From positions 1-64,000 of the forward strand of contig JAAVDE010000040.1 in assembly GCA_014801955.1 (NCBI GenBank): 64,000 nucleotides of DNA. The letters are read 5' to 3'. The number at the start of each line of letters is the position of its first letter. The stretch's first letter is position 1. Both the position numbers and the translations under genes were made by a program. This document shows positions 7,913 through 14,873 of the stretch, one piece after another. Source of the DNA: Bacteroides sp. (GTDB lineage: Bacteria; Bacteroidota; Bacteroidia; Bacteroidales; Muribaculaceae). The notes beneath the pieces are model-generated. The model made no database searches. It saw only the letters and a program-made list of their open reading frames with translations, and had not been told where the DNA came from.

Positions 7913-7944
7913 TTTGCAATATTTTTTCATTATGATTAACTTTG
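7913..7944 (+). promoter_or_regulatory. Promoter of the DUF4369-like lipoprotein gene
   Basis: TTTG (7913-7916), 20 bp, then TAACTTTG (7937-7944). The ATG follows only 9 bp after the box, so the message should begin within a few bases of the start codon. The -33 element lies 3 bp from that of the divergent tRNA-Ser promoter. Confidence 0.85.
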
Positions 7945-7953
7945 CGGTCAGTT

Positions 7954-8646
7954 ATGAAGAAATTTTTAGGTCTGTTAATGATAGCTTTTTTGGCTGGATG
8001 CAGCAACAAAAAAGAGTTCGAGATTGAAGCTGAGGTGCCGAGCGTAGGCACTCAGGAAATCACTGTTGTTTATACGCTTAGCGACGGCAACCGCGCTGTT
8101 CGGAAGGTGGCCGCAATCGACGGGCGGTTCGCTTTTTCGGGCGAGTGTGTAGACTCAACCTCCATTGAAATCTTCACTGCCAACAAGCTGCTGCTGGCGG
8201 CCTTCGGCGCGCGAACCGGCGAAAAACTGACCCTGCGGGCCGATGGCGACAGCCTCATCATCGACGGTCGCCAGGTGCTGCGCGAGTTTCCGATGGAGCA
8301 GCCGGCAGACTCGGTGCGCTTTCCGGCGATTCATCTGCTCGTTGCAATGGACTCGACGGCAACTCTTGAGCCCGCCGGGGTTTGGGTGTTCACCTCGAGC
8401 GTTAAGGAACGCACGCCGTCGGTCATGGACACCATCCGCGCCTACGACAAAAAGCGGATGCGCGACGTTTATGTGTCGGCCGACCGGCGTCAGTGGCTGA
8501 AAAACAGCCGCTCTGATTCGGCGACCTGGACCTGCGCGCTGCTGCCCGATGCGCCCCTGGTTCTCAGAGGCATACTGACCTCCATGCCCTGCCTGGTCGA
8601 GGTCGACAGCGCCGGCTCGGTTCTGCGCGTTCAGAGGCTCGAATAA
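7954..8646 (+). CDS. DUF4369-like lipoprotein
   Basis: I place the start at the ATG at 7954. An upstream TTG at 7942 lies inside the promoter and is unlikely. The 230-aa product has a lipoprotein signal (MKKFLGLLMIAFLAGC, lipobox Cys about residue 16). An N-terminal beta-sandwich-like region (FEIEAEVP, then DGRFAFSG and ANKLLLAAF) resembles DUF4369, a domain found at the front of many Bacteroidetes thiol-disulfide lipoproteins. No thioredoxin CxxC domain follows, so a redox role is not supported. The 3' end overlaps the convergent HsdR_N gene by 16 bp. The function is unknown. Confidence 0.75.
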   Translation: MKKFLGLLMIAFLAGCSNKKEFEIEAEVPSVGTQEITVVYTLSDGNRAVRKVAAIDGRFAFSGECVDSTSIEIFTANKLLLAAFGARTGEKLTLRADGDSLIIDGRQVLREFPMEQPADSVRFPAIHLLVAMDSTATLEPAGVWVFTSSVKERTPSVMDTIRAYDKKRMRDVYVSADRRQWLKNSRSDSATWTCALLPDAPLVLRGILTSMPCLVEVDSAGSVLRVQRLE

Positions 8647-9113
8647 TCGGGAATGTCGGGGAGGAAGGCATAAGTGCCCGCCTCGCAGTCAACCTTGCAG
8701 CAATAGTGGGTGAGCCCGTTGCTGACAATCAGATAGGGAGCCCGAAGCACCATGTTATAGCGAACGATCTGGTCAAAAACCTTGCGCGTAATCGAAACCG
8801 ACGGCGCCTTGTACTCAATAATCATCAGCGGCGACCCGTCCGCCCGGTTCCAAACAACCGAGTCGCAGCGCCGATGCAGCCCGTTGAGCTCAATGCTGAC
8901 CTCGTTGGCCATGAAGTGGGGTGGATAGCCGCGGTCGCCAATGAGATGTGCAACAACGTGTTGCCTGACCCATTCCTCCGGCGTTAAAATCAGCCAGCGC
9001 CGGCGCAGGGTGTCGAAAATTTCAATCTTCCCGGCGGCGTTGAGGCGCAGGTCCAGCCGGCGCGGAGGCAGATTCAGCGGTGTGATGCAATTTTTTTGGT
9101 CGGAGTTGGGCAT
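8631..9113 (-). CDS. Orphan HsdR_N-type PD-(D/E)xK protein
   Basis: The 160-aa protein matches the stand-alone type I restriction HsdR N-terminal family. It has a helical DLRLNAAGKIEIFDTLRRRW start, RQHVVAHLI, then the nuclease core C-DSVVW about 15 residues before IIEYKAP (the D...ExK pattern). The start is the ATG at 9113, because the upstream in-frame TTG at 9149 falls inside the promoter box. No HsdM, HsdS or helicase partner is nearby, so classical restriction is unlikely. Proteins of this kind are common single genes in Bacteroidetes, and their role is unknown. Nucleic acid cleavage or binding is inferred from the fold only. Confidence 0.85.
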   Translation of the reverse strand: MPNSDQKNCITPLNLPPRRLDLRLNAAGKIEIFDTLRRRWLILTPEEWVRQHVVAHLIGDRGYPPHFMANEVSIELNGLHRRCDSVVWNRADGSPLMIIEYKAPSVSITRKVFDQIVRYNMVLRAPYLIVSNGLTHYCCKVDCEAGTYAFLPDIPDYSSL

Positions 9114-9130
9114 TGGTTTGCGGAAAATTT

Positions 9131-9155
9131 GTAAATTTGTAGGCTGCAAATTTAC
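9131..9155. promoter_or_regulatory. Inverted-repeat twin promoter between the HsdR_N gene and holA
   Basis: Two TAAATTTG boxes face each other as a perfect inverted repeat with 9-bp arms (GTAAATTTG, 7 bp, CAAATTTAC). The rightward box (9132-9139) points to holA at 9174. The leftward box (9147-9154) points to the HsdR_N gene start at 9113. Clear -33 elements are not seen on either side. Confidence 0.6.
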
Positions 9156-9173
9156 GCAAAAAATCCTAAACGC

Positions 9174-10193
9174 ATGGCATCATCTCAACCAACAGTCACC
9201 GACATCCGAGCTGCGCTGCGCGCCAACGCGCCCGCGCCTATCTACGTTCTGCACGGCGAAGAGGCATACTACACGGACGAACTGGTAAAGGATTTCGAGG
9301 CGCTCGTGCCCGACGACGAAAAAGACTTTAACCTCTATATTTTATATGCCACTCAAGTCGAGCCCGATGCTGTTGTTGACGCCTGCCTGCGCTATCCGAT
9401 GATGGCCGAACGCCAGGTCGTTATTCTAAAGGAAGCCCAGAGCTGCAAGGCCGACTATCTTAACCGGCTGGTTGAATATGCCAAACGGCCTAATCCACAA
9501 ACGGTTCTGGTTATCGTTGGCCGCGGCGAAACCTTGACCGGGGCCGCGTTCATGAAGGCCGTTGCCTCGAGCGGCGGAGTGGTTTTCAACAGCCCCAAAC
9601 TCTGGGAAAGTCAGGTAGGGCAGAAAATCGATGAAATCGTTGGCGAAAACGGCCTGAAAATCGACGCCAAGGCCAAAGCGATGCTGCTGGAACATTGCGG
9701 AGCCTCTTTGAGCCGCATTGTCAACGAAGTCAGGAAGCTGACGCTCGTTCTTCCAAAAAACTCATTCATCACTCCCCAGGTGGTCGAGAAGCTGATAGGC
9801 GTCAGCAAGGACTATAACGCCTTTGAGCTGGTTGAGGCGCTCGCCTCGCGCGACGCGGCCAAGTGCTACACCATTGCCGAATATTTCCGCGCAAACCCGA
9901 AAAATAACTCCAGCATTGCTGCCAATGCTCAGATTTTCAACTTTTTTGCGAACCTGCTAATTGCCCACTACACGCCCGATAAAACCAACGACGGCCTGGC
10001 AAAAGCCCTCGGCATGAAACCCCGCTCAATGCCTCTTGGGCGCGTTGAGCGCGCGATGCGCACCTTCAATGCCCGCCAGGCAATCAACGCAATCAGCGCC
10101 TGTCGCCGCCACGACGCCCGCTCCAAGGGCGTAGGCTCGCGCCAGGATGAATATGACTTGCTTCGCGAACTGATTTTTACGATTTTGAACTAA
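9174..10193 (+). CDS. holA: DNA polymerase III subunit delta
   Basis: The 339-aa product has family-typical length. The N-terminal segment IYVLHGEEAYYTDELVKDF corresponds to the degenerate P-loop region of the clamp-loader delta subunit. The middle GASLSRIVNEVRKL and ITPQVVEKLIGVSKDYNAFELVEAL segments and the C-terminal helical collar (DEYDLLRELIFTI) also match. Delta opens the beta sliding clamp during loader action in the cytoplasm. The partner holB lies 43 kb away in this window. The stop overlaps the murF-alr start by one base (TAATG), so these genes are transcribed together from the promoter at 9131-9155. Confidence 0.93.
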   Translation: MASSQPTVTDIRAALRANAPAPIYVLHGEEAYYTDELVKDFEALVPDDEKDFNLYILYATQVEPDAVVDACLRYPMMAERQVVILKEAQSCKADYLNRLVEYAKRPNPQTVLVIVGRGETLTGAAFMKAVASSGGVVFNSPKLWESQVGQKIDEIVGENGLKIDAKAKAMLLEHCGASLSRIVNEVRKLTLVLPKNSFITPQVVEKLIGVSKDYNAFELVEALASRDAAKCYTIAEYFRANPKNNSSIAANAQIFNFFANLLIAHYTPDKTNDGLAKALGMKPRSMPLGRVERAMRTFNARQAINAISACRRHDARSKGVGSRQDEYDLLRELIFTILN

Positions 10194-12382
10194 TGAACGA
10201 AATTCTTCAGGCAATGGCCGAAACCGGCGCGCGGCGGGTGCTGACCGATTCTCGCTCGCTCAGCTGCCCGTCGCAGAGCGTTTTCTTTGCCCTACGCACC
10301 GCCAATAACGACGGCCATAAATTCATTCCCGAACTCGCGGCCCGCGGCGTCAGGCTCTTTGTTGTTGGGCAGGTTCCCGACGGGGTTGACGCGCGCTTCA
10401 TCAAGGTTGACAACACTCTCGCCGCTCTTCAGCAAACCGCCGCCGAGTTTCGCCGCGAGTTTGGCGGAAAAGTGGTTGCCGTTGTCGGTCGAAAGGGTAA
10501 AACACTGGTTAAAGAGTGGATAGCCGACGCGCTTTCGGCCAAAGGGAGCGTTAGTCGCTCGCCGCGCAGCTGGAACTCACAGATCGGTGTGCCGATGGCC
10601 CTGCTCGGCATGGACCCCTCCGCCGACTTCGCAGTCGTTGAAGCCGGCTTCTCCGAACCGGGAGAAATGGAGACGCTGGAAGAAATCGTGCGCCCCGACG
10701 TGGTCGTCGTGACCGGCCCGAGCGCCAACGACCCCGAGATGCTGAAAATGGCCCGTCGCGCACAGGTCGTCGTGTTCCCCGAAGGAATGGAGCCCGATGT
10801 TCCTGCCGGAGTGATGAAAGTTGAAGTCGCGCTGCCTAACCCGTCGGACTGGATGGAGAGCGACGCCATTCTCGCGCGCGAGACTCTGCGGCTCTTCGGC
10901 GCCGAACTGCCGGAGGCAACCGTCAGGATGCTCCATACCCGCCTCGATGCCGCCGACGGCGTTAACAACTGCACCATCATTACTGACCGCTTTACCTGCG
11001 ACAGCTTTTCGCTCCATTCGGCCCTTGATTTCGTTATGCGCCGCCGACCTGCCGACAGGAGGCTAACCGTTATTCTCGACACGTTGCGTGACGGCTCCCC
11101 GGCTCCAGAGCTGCCCGGAGTTGACCGCCTTATATATATAGGTGAGGGCGGCATCAGTGCCGACGAGTTCAAGGCAACCATATCGGTCGGAGATTTCTCC
11201 AACGAACTCATTCTTGCAAAAGGCGAAGAGGGTGGGGTGGTCGCAACCTTTGCCGAACAGCTCAAGGCGCGTCACCACGAAACCGTTCTCGAAGTCAACC
11301 TCGATGCGATAATCCATAACTTCAACCATTTCCGCGCGCTCGTCAAGCCCGAAACCGGCATAGTGGCTATGGTAAAGGCCTCGGGCTATGGCGCCGGAGC
11401 CTACGAGCCGGCCAAGAGCCTTCAGGCCCAGGGGGCAGCCTATCTGGCCGTGGCGGTGGTTGACGAAGGCGAGGAGCTGCGCCGCGCCGGCATAACGATG
11501 CCCATCATGGCCCTGAATCCGAAGGTCACCAACTATGATTCGCTGTTTTCAAACCGTCTGGAGCCCGAAGTGTTCAGCTTCGACATGCTCGACGAAATCA
11601 TCCGCGAGGGGCGAAAGCGCGGAATCTCCGGCTATCCTATCCATGTTAAGTTCGACACCGGCATGCACCGCCTCGGTTTCCTCGAAGCCGACATCAACGA
11701 GCTGTGTGACCGCCTGTCGGCGACCGATGTGGTCAGCGTCGCCTCGGTTTTCTCCCACCTGGCAACCGCCGACTGCCTCGACATGGACGACTACACCCTG
11801 GGCCAGCTGCAACTGTTCGACAGCATTTGCCGGCAGATGAAAGCCGGCCTCGGCTATCCGTTCAAACGCCATATTCTCAACTCCGCCGGCATTGCGCGCT
11901 TTCCGCAATATCAGTTCGAAATGGTTCGCCTCGGAATCAGCCTCTATGGCGTCGACACCATCGGCGTCGGCTCCACCCGCGGCCTCCGAACGGTCAGCAC
12001 CCTGCGCTCCATAATCATTTCCGTTAAGGAATGGCCCGCCGGCACGTCGATTGGCTATGGCCGGCGAACGATTCTCGACCGTCCATCGCGCGTGGCCACT
12101 GTTCCTGTCGGCTATGCCGACGGCCTCGACCGCCATCTCGGTAACCGCGCCGGCCGCGTTTGGGTTGACGGCACTCTCTGTCCGATTCTCGGCAACGTTT
12201 GCATGGACGCCTGCATGATTGACATAACCGACGCCTCCGAGGCTGTCGGCGTTGGCTCGTCGGTTGAATTTTTCGGCGAAAACCTGCCGGTCAGCGACGT
12301 CAGCGACGTTTTGAACACCATCCCCTACGAAGTTTTAACCTCTGTTTCCCCGCGCGTCAAGCGCGTTTACTACCGCGAATGA
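10193..12382 (+). CDS. MurF-alanine racemase fusion; MurF half appears degenerate
   Basis: The 729-aa fusion has a MurF-like half (about residues 1-360) and a PLP alanine racemase half (about 365-729). The racemase looks complete, with catalytic lysine in MVKASGYG (Lys395), a substrate/PLP region DTGMHRLGF and the catalytic tyrosine region SIGYGRR. The MurF half keeps TDSRS and the P-loop GRKGKT (99-104). The expected TNIGxAHxE segment reads TGPSANDPE, and the usual DSYNS-type motif reads DRFTCDS. The MurF half is also shorter than the roughly 450 residues usual in Bacteroides fusions. D-alanine supply is therefore well supported, while D-Ala-D-Ala ligation to the tripeptide is doubtful. It overlaps queA by four bases. 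Confidence 0.9.
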   Translation: MNEILQAMAETGARRVLTDSRSLSCPSQSVFFALRTANNDGHKFIPELAARGVRLFVVGQVPDGVDARFIKVDNTLAALQQTAAEFRREFGGKVVAVVGRKGKTLVKEWIADALSAKGSVSRSPRSWNSQIGVPMALLGMDPSADFAVVEAGFSEPGEMETLEEIVRPDVVVVTGPSANDPEMLKMARRAQVVVFPEGMEPDVPAGVMKVEVALPNPSDWMESDAILARETLRLFGAELPEATVRMLHTRLDAADGVNNCTIITDRFTCDSFSLHSALDFVMRRRPADRRLTVILDTLRDGSPAPELPGVDRLIYIGEGGISADEFKATISVGDFSNELILAKGEEGGVVATFAEQLKARHHETVLEVNLDAIIHNFNHFRALVKPETGIVAMVKASGYGAGAYEPAKSLQAQGAAYLAVAVVDEGEELRRAGITMPIMALNPKVTNYDSLFSNRLEPEVFSFDMLDEIIREGRKRGISGYPIHVKFDTGMHRLGFLEADINELCDRLSATDVVSVASVFSHLATADCLDMDDYTLGQLQLFDSICRQMKAGLGYPFKRHILNSAGIARFPQYQFEMVRLGISLYGVDTIGVGSTRGLRTVSTLRSIIISVKEWPAGTSIGYGRRTILDRPSRVATVPVGYADGLDRHLGNRAGRVWVDGTLCPILGNVCMDACMIDITDASEAVGVGSSVEFFGENLPVSDVSDVLNTIPYEVLTSVSPRVKRVYYRE

Positions 12383-13572
12383 ATCCTCAGAATATTTCAA
12401 TAGAGCAGTTTAACTATCCTCTCCCCGACGAGCGCATTGCCAAGCATCCGCTCAGCCGCCGCGACCGGTGCAAACTCCTTGTGCGCCGCGCCGACTCAAC
12501 GATTGAAGACCATATTTTCAGCGAGCTCCCCGGGCTGCTTCCCTCCGGAGCTATGCTGGTCTATAACAACACCCGTGTTATCAACGCCCGCCTGCGTTTT
12601 CGCAAAGAGAGCGGCGCGCTGATCGAAATCTTCTGTCTCGAACCGGTTCGCCCGGTCGATTATGCGGTCAACTTTGCAACCGGCGGCGAAGAGGGCGTTG
12701 AGTGGCAATGTTTCGTCGGCAACAGCAAGCGCTGGAAAGAGGGCACGCTCAAGGGCATTGTCGGCGACGCGGTTCTGAGCGCCGAGCGTGTCGAAAAAGT
12801 CGGCAACGCCTCGATTATCCGTTTCCGCTGGACCGGGCCGCAGAGCTTTGCCGAAATCATTGCCGCCGCCGGCGAACTGCCGATTCCTCCCTATCTGAAC
12901 CGCGCGACCGAGCAGAGCGACCACGACGACTATCAAACCGTGTTTTCGCGCATTGAAGGCTCCGTGGCCGCGCCCACTGCAGGTCTTCATTTCACCCCCG
13001 AACTGCTCGAGGCCGTTGACCAAAAAGGTATTCAGCGCCGCGAGCTGACCCTCCATGTCGGAGCCGGCACCTTCCAGCCGGTGAAGGCCGACGTCATCGG
13101 CGACCACGAAATGCACAGCGAATTTATCAGCGTTGACCGGCGGCTGATTGAAGAACTGGCCGAGACCGACCGCCCGGTAGTTGCCGTCGGAACCACCTCG
13201 GTCCGCACGCTCGAGAGCCTCTACCACCTCGGATGCCGCGCCGCGCAGGGACTTCCCGTCAACGAGCTGCCGCAGTGGTATCCCTATGCCGCCGACCATC
13301 CGCGCCTGAGCCGTCGCGACGCGCTGAAGGCGCTCGCCGGCGTTTGCGGCGACCGCCTCGTTGCCTCGACCCGCGTAATCATCGCTCCCGGCTATGACTA
13401 TAAAGTCGTTGACGGTATCATTACCAACTTCCACCAGCCGCAATCGACCCTGCTCCTGCTGGTCAGCGCCTTTATCGGCCCCGACTGGCACGCGGTCTAC
13501 GATCATGCCCTGGCCGACCCCACCTATCGCTTTCTCAGCTACGGCGACGCATGCCTGTTCCTGCGCAGCTGA
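12379..13572 (+). CDS. queA: S-adenosylmethionine:tRNA ribosyltransferase-isomerase
   Basis: QueA transfers and isomerises the ribosyl part of SAM onto 7-aminomethyl-7-deazaguanine in tRNA to give epoxyqueuosine. The 397-aa protein carries the family signatures FNYPLPDERIAKHP at the N terminus, VYNNTRVINARL, AAPTAGLHFT, LHVGAGTF and GTTSVRTLES, and ends with the ITNFHQPQSTLLLLVSAF block. It is slightly longer than the E. coli enzyme because of an insert around residues 285-320, as is usual in Bacteroidetes. It overlaps murF-alr by four bases (ATGA) and closes that operon. Confidence 0.95.
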   Translation: MNPQNISIEQFNYPLPDERIAKHPLSRRDRCKLLVRRADSTIEDHIFSELPGLLPSGAMLVYNNTRVINARLRFRKESGALIEIFCLEPVRPVDYAVNFATGGEEGVEWQCFVGNSKRWKEGTLKGIVGDAVLSAERVEKVGNASIIRFRWTGPQSFAEIIAAAGELPIPPYLNRATEQSDHDDYQTVFSRIEGSVAAPTAGLHFTPELLEAVDQKGIQRRELTLHVGAGTFQPVKADVIGDHEMHSEFISVDRRLIEELAETDRPVVAVGTTSVRTLESLYHLGCRAAQGLPVNELPQWYPYAADHPRLSRRDALKALAGVCGDRLVASTRVIIAPGYDYKVVDGIITNFHQPQSTLLLLVSAFIGPDWHAVYDHALADPTYRFLSYGDACLFLRS

Positions 13573-13578
13573 AAATTA

Positions 13579-13610
13579 TTTGCATATCTCATTTATATTG
13601 ATTATCTTTG
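13579..13610 (+). promoter_or_regulatory. Promoter of the acidic lipoprotein gene
   Basis: TTTG (13579-13582), 20 bp, then TATCTTTG (13603-13610), a full Bacteroidetes-type match. It leaves an AT-rich leader of roughly 45 nt before the ATG at 13660. Confidence 0.85.
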
Positions 13611-13659
13611 CGCTCGTAAATTATTATAAATTAATTAATCAAACCAAACCACACACATT

Positions 13660-14847
13660 ATGAAGTTCTATCACTATTCAGTTGCTCTTCTCAGCGCCCT
13701 GACCATCGGCCTGACCGCCTGCGGAGGCGACGACAACGACGGAGACGATTTCAACGACGCCAATTTCGCCGACATGTCGGTCGAAGCCCAGAAGGAATAT
13801 GTTGGCAACGTTGCCGACGAACTGTCGGAAAAACTCAACTCTCCTACCGTCCGCCCCAATATCGACTTCCTGGACTATGTTGCCGAAACCTATGGCGAAG
13901 AAGATTTTGATGACTACCACGCTCCTCTGCGCCGCATGGGCCGCAGCCGCGAACTGATTCAGTTCGCCGATATTACCGGCATCTATGAATACGATGGCGA
14001 GGACTTCGTTAAGGTAGGCGATTCCAAGCAGTTCATTGCCCGTATTCCCAACGATAAAAAATATGGCAAAATCGAAGTCGTCGTTGAGGCTGGCAATTCG
14101 ACTACCGACTGGCCTGTGGATTCCGAAGATGATGCCTACGACGTTCGCGTGCCCCACGAAATCAAGGGCACCGTTACCGCCGGCGGTAAAACAATGATGA
14201 CCCAGGTCGTTAACAACTCCGGTCGCAACGGCGGCAACGTTGACGTTACCTCCGTGACCACCCTCGGCGGCATGGTTGTCAATGCCAAGGGTAACATTAC
14301 TCCGACCAACGGAACCGTTCAGTCCGTAATCACCATCGACGGCCAAAACGTAGTTGTTACCAACTCCACTCTCAACGGCCATAACCTGACCTCGCCTTCC
14401 GTTATCATTGAAAACGGCGACGAATCCATCTCTGCTGTTATCAGCAACGCAACTGCCAAGTCCGACATCCTGGGCAAGATTCAGATGAATGCCAACGTTA
14501 AAATGTCGAAGCAGTTCGAAGAAGTCGACGATTATTTTGAGTTCGGCTACAGCTGGAGCGATTATGCTTCGAAGGAAGCCGCACTCGCCGCCTGCAAGAA
14601 AGCGTGCACCGTCTATAACAACGCCGTTGCCGGTTACTTCACCTTCGGCAACACCTCGACCAAGCAGGCAACCCTGACTTTCGTTCCTGACCTCTACGAA
14701 TATTATAGCGACTACAGCGCAACTTATTGCGGAGAATACTCCGTTGTTGCCTCAATGTTGTTTGCCGACGGCACCACCTATACCGACGAGATGTTTGAAG
14801 GCGTGTTCGACAACGCTCTCGACCGATGGGGCTTCCTTTTTCGTTGA
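13660..14847 (+). CDS. Lipoprotein with acidic stretch after the lipobox, unknown function
   Basis: I do not recognise a named domain in this 395-aa protein. It has a lipoprotein signal ending LTAC (Cys about residue 21), immediately followed by GGDDNDGDDFND. An acidic run behind the lipidated cysteine is the type of signal that sends Bacteroidetes lipoproteins to the cell surface. A helical stretch (about 38-100) is followed by a long repetitive beta-rich region with many Asn, Thr and Val (VVNNSGRNGGNVDVTSVTT and similar), consistent with a beta-solenoid or sandwich. It has its own promoter and lies 26 bp before the TonB receptor gene, so it may be co-transcribed and contribute to substrate capture. 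Confidence 0.75.
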   Translation: MKFYHYSVALLSALTIGLTACGGDDNDGDDFNDANFADMSVEAQKEYVGNVADELSEKLNSPTVRPNIDFLDYVAETYGEEDFDDYHAPLRRMGRSRELIQFADITGIYEYDGEDFVKVGDSKQFIARIPNDKKYGKIEVVVEAGNSTTDWPVDSEDDAYDVRVPHEIKGTVTAGGKTMMTQVVNNSGRNGGNVDVTSVTTLGGMVVNAKGNITPTNGTVQSVITIDGQNVVVTNSTLNGHNLTSPSVIIENGDESISAVISNATAKSDILGKIQMNANVKMSKQFEEVDDYFEFGYSWSDYASKEAALAACKKACTVYNNAVAGYFTFGNTSTKQATLTFVPDLYEYYSDYSATYCGEYSVVASMLFADGTTYTDEMFEGVFDNALDRWGFLFR

Positions 14848-14873
14848 TAAATAAGATTTCAAATAGCGTGGCG

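Noticed and set aside
8631..9113. Type I restriction-modification system
   Set aside because: Only the HsdR N-terminal domain is present; there is no motor domain, methylase or specificity subunit in the window.
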